Under the pieces are notes generated by a model. It was not told where the DNA came from. It saw only the letters and a list, made by a program, of their open reading frames with translations, and made no database searches. Below are positions 10,850 through 22,871 of a stretch of 64,000 nucleotides of DNA, one piece after another. Each line of letters begins with the position of its first letter. Position 1 is the stretch's first letter. Source of the stretch: Neocallimastix lanati (nom. inval.) (taxonomy: Eukaryota > Neocallimastigomycota > Neocallimastigomycetes > Neocallimastigales > Neocallimastigaceae); assembly GCA_016946835.1 (NCBI GenBank), contig JACVTC010000045.1, forward strand, positions 280,501 through 344,500. Direction: 5' to 3'. Position numbers and translations under genes: made by a program.

Positions 10850-10932
10850 AGATAAATTACTCAAACAAAATAAATAAACAAAAAATTTTTTATTTAAATC
10901 TTAAATGAATTTAAAACTAATAAATAATAATG

Positions 10933-10964
<32 letters not shown>

Positions 10965-11640
10965 AAATTTAAGTTTTTTTTTTTTTTTTGTATATTTCAA
11001 TTTTTTTTTAAATAGATTTAATATGTTTCTCTTGTAAGTATTAATAATGCTAATTTAAAAGATACTTATCTTTATATGTGTATAATAAAAAAATATAAGT
11101 AATATTTCGAAGTCATGTGTTAATTTAGTGATTAAAATAAAATTATGTTAATATTTAATAAAACTATGAAGGACCATAAAATTTTTGTTAATAGATTATT
11201 CAAATAAAATAAATAAAAAAAAAGTTTTTTTAAATAAATCTTAAATGATTGAGAAACTATTAAAATATGATGGAAAAAAAAAACAAAATTAAATTCAAAT
11301 TTTTTTTTTGTAAATTTCAATATTTAAATATATTTAATATGTTCTCTTGTAAGTATTAATGTTATATTTTTATTATATATTTATCTTTAAAATTACTAAG
11401 TAATATATATATAATAAAAAAATATAAGTAATATTTCAGAGTCAAGTGATAATTTAATGATTATAATAGAATTATGTTATGATTTAATAAAACTATGAAG
11501 GACTAATAAATGTTTTAATTATTTAAATCCTATATAAATGAGTTATAGAAAATTGATGAGTAAAACACCGAAATTAATTAATTTCAATTTTTTTTTTTTT
11601 TTTTAAAAAATTTCAATTTTTTAAATATGAAAATATTATC
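10850..11640 (+). repeat. Imperfect tandem repeat, unit about 325 bp
   Basis: Blocks such as TAATATGTTTCTCTTGTAAG, ATATAAGTAATATTTC and AATAAAACTATGAAGGAC recur about 325 bases apart, giving a little over two diverged copies (roughly 10850-11130, 11130-11460 and a partial third). No coding frame is shared. It may be a decayed non-coding element that duplicated locally. Confidence 0.6.
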
Positions 11641-11930
11641 TTTAAATTTTTTAAATAATTTTTTTCTATAATATTTAAAATTAAAATTTCAATTAAAATA
11701 AAGAAAAAATTTAATTATATATATATATAATTATTAACAATTTTTAATATCAATACAAAAGATTTGAATATTAATATAAATAAATTTATATAACATTATT
11801 TAATGGTATCATCAATTGATATAAAACAAATAGGTGTAGCAACATATTTGTATATTTGAATATTTATATATATTCCGATATTAAATTTATATCTTATTAT
11901 AATAATTTAAATTATTATAAATTTTATATT

Positions 11931-11993
11931 ATTATTTATATTTATATATTATTTATATTTATATATTATTTATATTTATATATTATTTATATT
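11931..11993 (+). repeat. Short tandem repeat, 17-bp unit
   Basis: About 3.7 copies of ATTATTTATATTTATAT stand head to tail in A/T-only sequence. Confidence 0.8.
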
Positions 11994-12992
11994 TTGTATA
12001 AATTATATTTCTGATAAATATTTCATAAATATTAAATTATACTTCTTATTATAAATTATTAAAGTTTATAATTATTAAAGTTAATATAATTAATATAAGA
12101 ATTTATATTATTTACATATTATTCATATTAAAATATTATTATATTCTTATTTTTTATATTTATTTATAATTATATATAATTAATACTTTACAGTATTATT
12201 ATTAATTCTTTTTCTTGTTTTTGTTTTCTTTGGTAGAAGTAATATTGTAATTATAAAATAATAAAATATTAATAAAATTTATTAAAATCTAAAATATACT
12301 TATTAAACCAGCTACAACATAAAGAATATCACATTAAAAATAGTTGTACTTAAAAATAGGTTTACTAGGGTACAGTTATTAATTGTAACTAATATTTACT
12401 ATTTAGTTAGATTTCGGAGAAATTGCGTATAGAGGTTAAAGACGTCGTTTCTCAATATTTTTATTAAATTTTGTGTTAGAGTTATTGTAGTCAAATATGA
12501 AGTAAGAGACTGGGAAATCGAACCAGAATAAAAACGATTAACCTATCTTCATATACTACAATATTATAAATAAATTTCATATTTAGAATTTTATAATTAA
12601 TTTTTGTTGAACAGAAAATTAAGTGTAAATAAAACTTTTATTAATTTGGAAATAATTATTAGTTAATAATAATATAATTTTTAAGATTAGGAAATAATTT
12701 ATCTAAGTATGTCTTAGTAGTTAGTTGTTTATTATTAGCTTGGAATTTGAATAATAATAATATATATTTATTAATACTTAATAATAGTAATTTGGTAGTA
12801 ATAGAATAAATAAAATTATAATCATAGATAATAGTAATTAGTACAGTGTACAAATATATTTATTTTATATTCAATATAATAGTATTTCTAATAGTAATAA
12901 TATAGATAAATAATAATAATAATTAGTCAATAAATCAATTTTAATATTTTATAATAATTACAATACATTACTACTACATAGAATAATAATAA
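11994..12992. other. Region upstream of gypsy element E1
   Basis: A/T-rich sequence with a slightly GC-richer island at about 12360-12560. By position it should hold the 5' LTR and leader of E1, but I could not find a matching second LTR or a convincing primer-binding site. Confidence 0.4.
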
Positions 12993-13957
12993 ATGAGTAG
13001 AGAAGGAAGAAAAATTGCAGTACCAGTTATTGGTGGTGGAAATTGCAATGTTAAATCCTAGTATATTCTGATGAAAAACTGGATAAATATGGAAAAAGTT
13101 GAAGATAATGATGAAAGATTCGGGTTTATTTTAGAAGGAACTGTGGAAAAAGCTTTTTAAGAAATTAGTGACAAATCAGTTGAGGAGGATAAATCTTTAA
13201 CAATAGAAGAGAGTAGGGATATTTTGATAAATAAATATAGACAAAATGAAGATGAAAAGTTTAGAGCCTTGAAAACTTATACCATATATACAAATGAAAG
13301 TATAAGAGATTTCAATGATAGATATCTAAATCTTTATATCCAACTATCAACTAAGAATAAAGCCATATTATCTGTGTATGATTACGAAAATTCTATAAGA
13401 AGTAAACAAAAATATGTGAGTGTTGCCCATGAAGAACCTACTACCATTGAAGATTCATGTGAAATTGCCGACAAAATGGAACGTATAAAAGCCGCTCTTT
13501 ACAAAGAAATAAAATGAATAATAATAATTCATTTATGAATAATTTTAATTATGGGTATGGAATCAACTCCAATTTTAGTCAATTGAATAATAATTATAAT
13601 CCCTTCCTAACTAATAATTTACAAAGTGGAAATAACAATTTTCATAATGATATGAGAAGAAACGCTAATAATTATAAACTCAACAATATCAATTGTAGCT
13701 ATAATTTTTATAATAATTACAATAATTACAATAGTATTAATAATCCTATCATAAATAAATAAAACGCACAAAGTAATAGAAATAATACTAGAAATTTTAA
13801 TAATAATCAAAATAATAATATTAATAATATTGATGATATCACAAAAATAATTGAGAATTTACATATTAATGTCTGTTATTGGTGTAACGAACCTGGTCAT
13901 TTTGTGAGATATTTCCTACATCGAATGTACCAACAAAATAATCATTATCATACAAAA
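12993..13957 (+). pseudogene. Gag relic of E1
   Basis: The frame starts at ATG 12993 (MSREGRKIAV) and is interrupted by TAG near 13056 and TAA near 13158 before an open stretch 13224-13517. A frame change then leads into an Asn-rich tract (13514-13759), a TAA, and a zinc knuckle reading CYWCNEPGHFVRYF at about 13877-13920. The last Cys of the expected C-X2-C-X4-H-X4-C is replaced by Phe, so the knuckle is damaged. Gag would form the particle and bind RNA. Confidence 0.75.
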
Positions 13958-15230
13958 AACTAGATTATAGAAGAAGGCTAACTTCTAGTAATCTAAATGC
14001 CGACTATAATTATCATATTAAACATTACATTTCTAATGTCTGTGTAAATAATACTGATATTAACGATAATCATTATATTAATAAATATAATAATAACAAT
14101 TCTAAAGATTATAAAGATAATCATAATAATATTCAAATTGACTTCAATGGAAATAATTATAATAATTGCAATAATCATTGTTTTAATAATAATAATAATA
14201 ATTGTAATACAAATTATAATAAGTATTAAAATAATAACTTTTATAATAATAAAATAGAAGATGAAAATAGAAATGAAAATCATATAACAACTGCATATAA
14301 TAATCATTATAACAACATTGACGATATTATGGCTGCAGCAAAGAGAGAAAGAGATGAAAAATATAATATTTTCTTAACAAATGTTAACAAGAAAATACAC
14401 CGTAATATTAATAATAATAATTTTCAAAGCAATAATAATAACTTAAATAATATACCAATTATATATAACAATACTAATAATGTGCTAAATAATAATTTAA
14501 ATAATATGGTGAATAATAGATTGGGTATTAAACCAGCAAGAAAAAGCCTAGTGAATAAAAATAAAATTAACCATAATGAAAATAAAGATATAAACAAGGA
14601 CAATAATCAGAAGGCAAAGGTAGAGTTAAATGAAAATGGTAAAAAATCGTCTGTTAATGATAAAAAAATATTCACACAAAAAAATAAAAATACGAAAACT
14701 AAGACTGTTAAGAAGAAAATTAATGATAGTAACAATAATAGTACTAAAATAGAAAGCAATAGTACTGAAAATAAAGGTAATAGACAGAAACCAGTGTTAC
14801 TAATGCTAAAGAACAAAGAACAATATTTTATCTGTGAAGATCTCTTAAACATTCCAACCAATATTACTACTGGACAATTATTAGGAATTTCGAAAATTTC
14901 AAAGGATGAATTAATTAAAGGTACTAAAAATGTAAAGAAAGATGATGTTAATATTGTGAGTATTATCAACTCAGATAAATTTGATATAAGTAATATTGCA
15001 AGTAACACGTCAAATAATGTCCCTTGTAATGAGTCAATTACTGTCGCGAATTACACATCAAATAATTTGTCGAATAGCGATTAGATACTTCCAAAAATAT
15101 AGTTCATGAATATGATATTGGTATTGTACATGGTTATATTAATAGTTTCACCGCTGCTATTTTTATTGATGCTTGTAGTAAGCTAATCTAATTTCATGTA
15201 AATATTTGGAAAAATTTATTAAAAATTAAC
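13958..15230 (+). pseudogene. Asn-rich linker and protease relic of E1
   Basis: Open in one frame from about 13957 to 15083 except for a TAA at about 14227. Its last third contains EDLLNIPTNITTGQLLGIS, which resembles the block seen before the protease in fungal gypsy polyproteins. After a frame change, AAIFIDACSK near 15160 looks like the protease D-T/S-G motif with the Gly lost (DAC). Low-complexity Asn repeats dominate the first half. Confidence 0.6.
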
Positions 15231-15320
15231 AAATTGTTGGTCAATCTAGAAGTAAAATTAGGCAAGCCACTATTGCTAATGTTAGTCACGTTTATGATAT
15301 TGTTTGTTTGTCTGTAAAAC

Positions 15321-16735
15321 TTGGTCCTGTGGAATTTATTTCTTAATTCAAGATTATCGATAATGATGACTCATTTTATTAACTTCAAAACACAATCTGA
15401 TAATAGAATTTTTATTGATACAATAGATAAAGTACTTGCTTATAAAAATATTGATAGTAGTTTAATTCCTTTTGTCGATTTAGAAGATATTAAAACCTTT
15501 CGTGTACAGTCGTTATTATGCTTTTCTGATGAGTCTTAAGATATCGTAAAATCTACTTTATTTGTTAATAGTGAAATGGATGATTTCAAGGATAATACTA
15601 ATGAGAAAGAAAAAGCAATTAATTCCATTGTAAATAAAATAAAATATAAAAATATATCTGATTATAATTAATTCATCAGATTAATAAAATCATATAGAGA
15701 TATTATAGCTATATCTTCCGATGAATTGGAACCATCCAAGTTACTTCCACGTCATATTGTGCTTGAAGATAAACTAGCCCAATTAAACAAGCACCTTATA
15801 TGATTTCTCAGGTACAAATAGAGACTTTGAAAGAAGAACTTAGAAAATCTACTGAAAAGAAAAGTTAATTGAACCTTCTCATTTTCCTTGGGCTTCATCT
15901 GTGGTACTGGTGTTAAAGAAAAATATAAAATGGAGTCTATGCATTGATCTATGGAAGCTTAACAAGGTCACTATTAAAGATTCTTATGCTCATCCAAAAA
16001 TTCGTGAGATATTTGATGCTTTAAAAGATACTAGAATATTTTCTTTTATTGACTTGTTTAGAGGTTATCATCAAATTCCTATATGGGCTGATGATATGCA
16101 GAAAATATCTTTTACTACATAGTTTGGTAATTATTATTTTAAAGTCATGACTTTTGGTCTATCGAATGCCCCAGCTACTTTCCAACGTGTGATGAATTAT
16201 ATTTTTTTTGATTTGATTAATGACTGTGTCCAGATCTATTTGGATGACATTATTTATTCTGATAATATTGAAAATCATATAATTCATATGTCTAAAGTTT
16301 TTAATATTTTAAGATAATATAATTTAAAATTAAACATTGAAAAATGTAGTTTTTGTCAACCTGAAATTGAAGATTTAGGTCATAGAATTACTGTTCAAGG
16401 TCTGCTTCCTTTGGAAAAGAAAACTATAGCTATCATTAATATGAATCCTCCTACAAATGTTTCTGATTTTCGTTCTTTTTTAGGTATGACTGGTTACTAT
16501 AGAAATTTTATCAAAAATTATTCTTCTAAAGCTGCTCCTCTTTGTTTATTATTGAAAAAGAATGCTACTTTGAATGGTCGCATATTCAGGATAATAGTTT
16601 CCAATTATTAAAAAATTGTTTAATTAGTGCTCCTATTCTTTGTTATCCTAAATACAACATTCCTTTTATTATTCGTTCTGATGTTTGTGGTTATGGTATT
16701 AGATTACTTTTTAATATTAAAATTAAATGAATTTC
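15321..16735 (+). pseudogene. Reverse transcriptase and partial RNase H relic of E1
   Basis: RT begins near 15820 and is readable from 15901 to about 16560 in a single frame except for TAG at 16120 and TAA at 16315. The catalytic motif is YLDD (near 16240). FLGMTGYYRNFIKNYS marks the connection domain, and a frame change near 16560 leads into the start of RNase H (IRSDVCGYGI). The earlier part (15321-15820) is a spacer broken by TAA codons at 15538 and 15668. Everything downstream, including integrase, is missing. Confidence 0.85.
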
Positions 16736-16776
16736 ACTGAATTGAGTATCAGGATAATTAATTTTATGATAAAGTT

Positions 16777-17134
16777 TTAAAGAAAAATAGACACCATAAT
16801 ATTATTAAGAATAGTATATCTAACTTCTAAATCCATAATTAGCACGTTATCTGTGAAAGAAATTTCAAAATGATCATTTGTAATCTTAATTATAAAACTT
16901 CTTTTTGTATGGAAACCAGCTTTTGAACCACTAGCATTAATATAAGAATTATTTAAAAATTCTTAAATGTCACTAGCAATCTTTAATGAAATAATATAAC
17001 CATTCTTTCTTAGAAATAACAAGAGTAAAATAATTATTCTTTAAAATGTATGAATTATTATTTTGTGTCAAACTGAGAGCAGAAACAATAGAAGCCAAGA
17101 ATATTACTAATAAACTAATAAATAAAATTTTCAT
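16777..17134 (-). pseudogene. Relic of a small secreted protein gene
   Basis: Read on the minus strand from ATG 17134, the protein starts MKILFISLLVIFLASIVSA, a textbook signal peptide with a likely cleavage after Ala19. A 53-residue frame ends at 16973. Directly after, another frame continues with sensible protein (SYINASGSKAGFHTKRSFI and further), broken by one TAA, until about 16777. The pattern is a secreted protein of about 110 or more residues damaged by one frameshift and one stop. I recognise no family. It lies just beyond the truncated end of E1, which may have been cut off by the same rearrangement. Confidence 0.55.
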
Positions 17135-17861
17135 TTTTTATTAATGAGGAATGTCGTACAACAATAGAATTATATTTATAACTAATCATTTGAAAATGAA
17201 TAACGTCAAACAAGTGAAATCTTTCTTCATATAAATTGAATAAATTGTTAAAATGAATATATTAAAAATGTTACATATTAGTAAGGAAAGAATAAAAAGT
17301 TGTAAATTTTACTATTAAAAATAAAATAATGATTTATAATATAACATAATAGAATATAGTATAAAAAAGAACATTAAAATCAAACTTATTCTATTTTTGT
17401 GTTTTAAATGTTTCTTTTCTATTAATAATGGATAATGGATAAATAAATATTAATTACTTATAAATCCTTTTGGTGCTGTGCTATAATTAAAAATATTACT
17501 AATAAAATAAATATTGTGATAAATTGAATTTAACCTAAATTTTTATCTCAAAAATAAATCTTTTAAAATTAACCGTTCTTATAGGTATTTGTAAAGATCA
17601 TTTTAATTTTCAAAGAGAACTTTTTAGAATTGGTTATTCCAATATTTTTTTGTCAATATGAATTTCTTCGAATCATGTTATTTCAAAACTTTTATCTATA
17701 AATAATTCCGTAATTTCAAATTTTCTTACAGTTTTTACCAGCAGTCTTATTTAATAACAATTTTTAAAATGTAATTGACTGTTTGAATTATTTTGATCTT
17801 AAAATTGTTATTATTGTGATGATTTTTGATGCATTTGAATATTGTACATTTGATTTGTTTT
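17135..17861. other. AT-rich stretch between secreted-protein relic and E2
   Basis: No gene or repeat structure recognised. The bases next to 17134 would be the promoter of the relic gene. Confidence 0.5.
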
Positions 17862-18032
17862 TATTAAATAAAATAAATGAGAACAACACATTAAAATATT
17901 TTTATTGTTAAGAATTTAAGATAACTTTTTTATCTTGTTATACAATTTTTACTTTATATATATATGTGTTTATTTAAATATTATTGGTAGAATAACTTAT
18001 TTTAATTTACATTAATTTTATATTATTTGACA
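17862..18032 (-). repeat. 3' LTR of E2
   Basis: Starts TGTCA at 18032 (minus) directly after the purine tract, and matches the right LTR up to ...TTTAATA. The 3' terminus is therefore TA rather than the usual CA. Confidence 0.75.
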
Positions 18033-18070
18033 CTCCCTCTCATATCTAACTTTCAATTTTATTTAGATAT
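18033..18070 (-). promoter_or_regulatory. Polypurine tract of E2 with adjoining stem-loop
   Basis: The purine run GAGAGGGAG (18033-18041, minus) primes plus-strand DNA. Immediately upstream in element orientation, ATATCTAA (18042-18049) pairs with TTAGATAT (18063-18070) to form an 8-bp stem-loop. E3, E4 and E5 have a stem-loop at the same place with other sequences. Confidence 0.65.
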
Positions 18071-18118
18071 TAAAGTTTGATTTGATTAATAGTAATTATT
18101 ATTATTCCTTATTTTTTA

Positions 18119-21100
18119 TCAAATTTTAAAAAGTAAATTATTTCTGAATCTATCCATTGATGTACTATTTAGGAATTTTGTGAATCCATCTGCTAGATTG
18201 TTCTCGGACTTATTATATTTTAATTTTATTGTACCTTTACTTATTAAATCTCTTATGTGGTGATATTTAATATCAATATGTTTAGATTTTGTGTTAATTG
18301 ATTTATTCTGGTAATTATAGATAGCAGTCTTATTATTAGTATTTATAGACACGGTTTTTATTTTGATATATAATTCTTTAAAAATGTTCATATACCACAA
18401 ACTGTGTTTTGCACAATCACTAACACTTATATATTCCGATTCCGCCGTAGAAGTAGGAACGACATGTTGCAATTTTGAATACAAACTTGTTGGTGAGTAA
18501 CCGATCATCATTACGAAACCTGAAGTTGATTTCCTTGTCTCTTCGTCCCTGGCATAATCAGCATCAGCAAAAACTCTTAAAGTTTTTTCATTTAAAAATT
18601 ATATACCATAATTCAAAGTACCCTTTAGATATCTAATAAATTTCTTCACATTGTGCCAGTCTTCTATTGTTGGGTTTTTACTTTTTCTTGCGGCTCTGAC
18701 TACTGAGAATATTATATCTGGTCTTGTACATACAGCCAAATATAGTAAGTTTCCTATGGCACTTCTATAACTTGTCTCATTGAAAGCTTTGCATCTATTT
18801 TTAATTTTATTTAAAGGTTTTAAATTTCTTTCTGGTTTAGTATTTGATAAATTGTATCTTTCAATTAATTACTTTATATATCCTTTTTGGTGTAGGAAAT
18901 ATATGTTCTTTTGTTTTTCGAATTTTAAGATGATTACGAGATCAACTTCGCCTATATCTTTAATTTTATAAATATTTTTTATCTGATCTTTCACATCTAA
19001 TATTTCATTTTTCTTACCTATTATTAGAATGTCATCTACATACACTGTTTATATACAAATAATTTCTTTGTTTTTATTTTCTTTTGTATACAGATAGGGT
19101 TCGCTAATGAGCCTTTTAAAATTTATTTTTATTAATGTTTCGTTTAATTTTTTGTTCCTCTGGCGGCCTGCTTGTTTAAGACCTTAAAGTACTTTCTTTA
19201 ATTTCCAAAAACCTTTGTTTTCCAATGAGTATCCTTCCGGTGGTATAATTCTAAAAGATTCTTGTTTTAATATTGGTGAGAAAGAGTTTGAATAATCAAT
19301 ACCAAAACGTTGTGAAAACCCTCTCGCAACTTACCTGGCTTTTCGTTTTGTTATATTTCCATTTTCATTACGTTTATATTTGAATAACCATTTGCATGAT
19401 ATAAGGTTGGCCTTTTTGGGAATATTGTTTACTGTTTGAAAAACATTTAAATTCTTCATATTGTTTATTTCTTCTTTTTTTGCATTCATCCATTCATCTT
19501 TATCTGGTAGGTTGAATATATATTTTTATAATTTTGTGTTTCACTAAAATTTTTATTTATTATCTTTTCTAATTTTGTTTTTTGATTGTGGTATTAACTG
19601 TATTATCTTCATTTTTTCTTTTATTTCTTCCATTATTATCATTGATTGCGAGTAAATTAGTTGATGGGGTGGATTCAAAGTTTGTTATGTTTAATGAAAC
19701 ATAACAAACTTAATATTAATCTGAAGTAATTTATTTTTAAGGTGATTAATATTAAAATGTCCAAGGTGGCGATGCCAAAGGTTGATTTTGTCTTTTCTGG
19801 AGAGATTAGATAAACTGTATACTGAAGGAAAGTTTATAATATTTTTCTAATAAAAGGAACATAATGTACATTTCTCAAAATAATTTTATTTCCATTAATA
19901 AATCCAATAATGTCGCCGGAAATGGTAGAATTAACAATAATTCCATTTGGAAGTATGATATTTTCCTTACAGTTACAGAGATTTGTAAGGTTTATTAATG
20001 AATTTGTCAAATGTAAGGAGGAACCTGAATCTAAAATCCAAGCTGTAAAGTCGTTATGAGAAGAATATGTTATTTCATTAGTTACCTGTGAATTGGAATT
20101 ATTTTTTATGACGCATCCTAAAAACGAGTAGTTTTCAGTATTGTAATCCTTTGATAAGGAGTTATTATTGTTGGTATCATTGATATTGTTTTCTAATGAA
20201 TTTAATTGTTCATAGCTTTTGTGTTTGTATCCTTGTTTAATTATTGAATGATTGTGATATTTGTTACTATTTTTCAATTGACTTTTAAATTTCTTATTTT
20301 TTGTTAAATTGAATCTGACGGGTTTGTTGAATTTCCTATACTCCTTGGCATAATGTCAGAATTTGTTACATAGATAACATTTTCCATTTCTATATGTTCT
20401 TTTTCTTTTGGATGAAAAGTGCTTTTTATTTATACTTGAATCTGTAGTAGTCAAAAATATTTGTTTTGTGGATTCCTCAGATTTTAATGATTTTTTTAAA
20501 TTGGAAAAGACAATATCGGGGATAACATTCTTCACATATTCGCAAAGTTTGTTACAATCGTGATTGTATTGGAATACGTTGATGAATCTTAAGTTTTCAG
20601 GGAGTGTTCTATTGAGTATTCCCGTTTTGGTACTAGGTTCCATGTCATGGATCGATGTTTTCGAGTTCATTGATCAAGTTCTACAGAGTAGCTATGAATA
20701 TATTTATATCTTGTTCTTCATTATATTTGAGAGAATTTAATTTCTTTTTGATTTCCATACATATTCTCTCTTGACTAACGGTAAAGGATTTTTTTAGTGT
20801 CTTCTATGTTTCAAAGGCTTTTTTTCCTTGACTTGCGATAATTTTTCTTGTTTCTTTAAATAGACTATTTATGATGATCCACTTTACCATAACGTCACTT
20901 TTAATATCCAGGAGGCTTGTTTTTTTGTCATATACCAGGCTTGTGTCAAATTGGTCAGTTAAGTAATCATCATGATCATCTTTGATATCTTTTATCCTAA
21001 GTCTTTTTACCTTTCTTATTAAGGCATAACTTACGAGATTATTGATCATTAAAAGATAAAAAATATTAGTTTTCCAATCTGAATAGTTTTCTGTAGTTAA

Positions 21101-21211
21101 TTCAACTACTCTGTTATAATTTTCAGAATAAGTAAAATTGATTCCTTTTGGAATTGGTTGTTCGTTTTCACTAACAAGGATCGATTGGTTTGATGTTTGA
21201 CGTCTTCTCAT
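18119..21211 (-). pseudogene. Gag-Pol relic of E2
   Basis: From ATG 21211 (MRRRQTSNQSILVSENEQPI) the minus strand encodes a copia Gag of the UBN2 type, related to E4 and E5 by NYSENFNRV-like and LNRTLPENLRFINVFQYN blocks. A zinc knuckle remnant (CYLCNKF) lies near 20360, the protease motif LDSGSS near 20040, then an integrase start that is cut short near 19720. RT (YVDD near 19040) and RNase H (DADYARD near 18560, to NLADGFTKFL near 18180) follow. Several stops and shifts interrupt RT, for example TAA in place of Leu before VYVDD and of Tyr before GLKQAG. The element could not produce a functional polyprotein. Confidence 0.87.
19678..19711. repeat. Perfect palindrome at the integrase deletion junction of E2
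   Basis: Arms AAGTTTGTTATGTTT and its exact complement (15 bp each) flank the loop AATG. It sits where E2 jumps from the integrase zinc-finger region to the linker before RT. Such a palindrome is not present at the matching place of E4 or E5. Confidence 0.75.
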
Positions 21212-21518
21212 TTTGTTTTGACTTCTTAAATATTGTGATTTTTTTTTGAAAAGAAAAATAATTTTATTACAAATATAATGAATATTATTAAGACGTATTT
21301 GAAGAGCTGAAAAAATATTATTATTAAAAAATTCAAGGTTATACAAATGATGTTATTATTTTCAGTATTGTATTTAATTAATTTCAATATTATATTGTTA
21401 TTTATTGATATAATAATTATTTTGATTGGTTCAAAATAATTATTATATTTTTTTTTTATTGTAAAATATTGATTGGTGAGGAAATAAAAAAATGAAGTTT
21501 GTATATTTTTATTAGAAA

Positions 21519-21730
21519 ATTTATATTCTTACATATCAATATATTGTTTATTCAAATTAGTTCCATGAATCCATGTATTGGCATTTCATTCAATATAATT
21601 TATAATATAATTAAAATATTGGTTAATTTATAATCCTTACGTATTACTATGTTGTTTATTTAAATTAGTTCAGTGAATCTATGCATTGCCATTTTATTTA
21701 GCACTATTTATAATGAAATTAAAATATTTA
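21519..21730 (-). repeat. Leader duplication of E2
   Basis: Two tandem copies of about 107 bp lie between PBS and gag; both contain TTTATT-AAATTAGTTC and a GAATC(C/T)ATG block. This is where other copia elements of the window have hairpin arrays. Confidence 0.6.
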
Positions 21731-21835
21731 TTTATGTATTTAACAATATTCAGTAATATCTTTTAATATTATTAATTTCACTTATTAAAAGACGTATATA
21801 TATTTATTTAATTCTTATTTAATTCTTTTTAAGAA

Positions 21836-21856
21836 GAGTCAATGAGACTTTTAATC
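21836..21856 (-). promoter_or_regulatory. Primer-binding site of E2, tRNA-Lys(CUU) half-tRNA type
   Basis: Adjoining the 5' LTR, the minus strand reads GATTAAAAGTCTCATTGACTC. Apart from one change it equals the PBS of E3-E6 (GATTAAGAGTCTCA), which is complementary to the anticodon arm of tRNA-Lys(CUU). Confidence 0.7.
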
Positions 21857-22018
21857 TATTAAACACAATAAATGAGAACAACACATGAAAAATTTTATTA
21901 TTAAGAATATAATATAGTTTTTATTTTGTTATACAATTCTTACTTTATATATACGTGCTTATTTAAATATTATTGGTGGAATAACTAATTATTTACGTTA
22001 ATTTTATATAATTTGACA
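21857..22018 (-). repeat. 5' LTR of E2
   Basis: Begins TGTCA at 22018 (minus) and ends at 21857 next to the PBS. Similarity to the left LTR is clear but reduced, pointing to an old insertion. Confidence 0.75.
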
Positions 22019-22615
22019 ATAACCAAGTTTTAGTAAAATTTCTTTTATATATTTTTAATTACAATTAAATTATTTTTAAATATTACATTACTTATATTTA
22101 TTAAAATAAAAACAAAAATGAATTATTGATATAAAATCAATTTAATAACTCTTCAAAATACATTTAATTTTTAAATTATTAATTATAGTAAAAAATTTAT
22201 TTTTTTATTTTTTATTTTTTTTTTATAACATTCAAAATCCAGTTCTATTAATTTTTGAAATATAAATAAAAAATAAATTAACCGTTGATAAAATTAATTA
22301 TTTCAACCTAATCTAAAACTAAATATAATTAATTTGATTACTAAAAAACTTACAACGAATTTAAAGAAATTATTTATAACTAAGCCATAAAGAAATTTAT
22401 TAAATTACTCTGATCATGATACGTAAATTTTGATCGATTTAATTTAATTATTGTACTATGGCTTTAAAGAACTAAATAATTAAACTAGACTAATTTCATA
22501 AAAATACAGAATTAAAAATACAGAATTAAAAATGAAGAAATAATTTTCTTTTAATTTATGGTTAATATGCTGTACAAAAGTAAAAAAAGAAATATATAAA
22601 TTAAATATTAAATGT
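22019..22615. other. AT-rich spacer between E2 and E3
   Basis: No gene or element recognised. AATGT at 22611-22615 is the left TSD of E3. Confidence 0.55.
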
Positions 22616-22837
22616 TTTTAGAAATGATTATCTCTTCTTTTTATTGTATTCTTGTTTTTTTTTTAAAAGTCACTGTTCGAGGAAATTATCTTTAAAAAAA
22701 TATTTTATAATTATGTTAATATAGGTTACACAAGAATATATTATTGGTCATATACTTTATATATATAAATTAAAATTATACTACAAAACTCCTTAATTTA
22801 ATATGAATATAAAACTTTAATATTTATATTTTTAACA
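22616..22837 (-). repeat. 3' LTR of E3
   Basis: Begins TGTTAAAAAT (minus) after the purine tract and ends CTAAAA at 22616, fixed by the TSD. The 3' dinucleotide is AA, not CA. Confidence 0.8.
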
Positions 22838-22871
22838 TTCCTCCTCAAGTCTAACTTTGAAACAAGTTAGA
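22838..22871 (-). promoter_or_regulatory. Polypurine tract of E3 with adjoining stem-loop
   Basis: Purine tract GAGGAGGAA (22838-22846, minus). Next to it TCTAACTT (22850-22857) pairs with AAGTTAGA (22864-22871) in an 8-bp stem. Confidence 0.65.

Larger units (their letters stand above)
12993..16735 (+). mobile_element. Decayed, truncated Ty3/gypsy retrotransposon E1
   Basis: Recognisable in order are a Gag region with a zinc knuckle, an Asn-rich linker, a protease-like block, reverse transcriptase and the start of RNase H. Integrase and the 3' LTR are absent: similarity stops near 16735 and unrelated sequence follows. The reading frame shifts at least four times and carries many premature TAA/TAG codons, so the copy is dead. 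Assignment to Ty3/gypsy rests on the RT motifs VMTFGLSNAPATFQRVMN-like and YLDD and on the EKCSF/FLGMTGYYRNFI blocks. Confidence 0.85.
17862..22018 (-). mobile_element. Decayed Ty1/copia retrotransposon E2
   Basis: Two similar LTRs (17862-18032 and 21857-22018) bracket a minus-strand Gag-Pol relic. A PBS lies just inside the right LTR and a purine tract just inside the left LTR. The internal part is shorter than in E4 because most of integrase is deleted near 19700. Stops and frame changes occur throughout. Right flank ATAAC has no convincing partner on the left, so the TSD is lost or the LTR edge is off by a few bases. Confidence 0.88.

Noticed and set aside
12993-16735. Alternative nuclear genetic code (TAA/TAG as Gln) for the whole organism
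   Set aside because: The 1478-codon LINE ORF, E4 and CapA-SGNH contain no internal TAA/TAG in thousands of codons and end in TAA, so the host uses the standard code.
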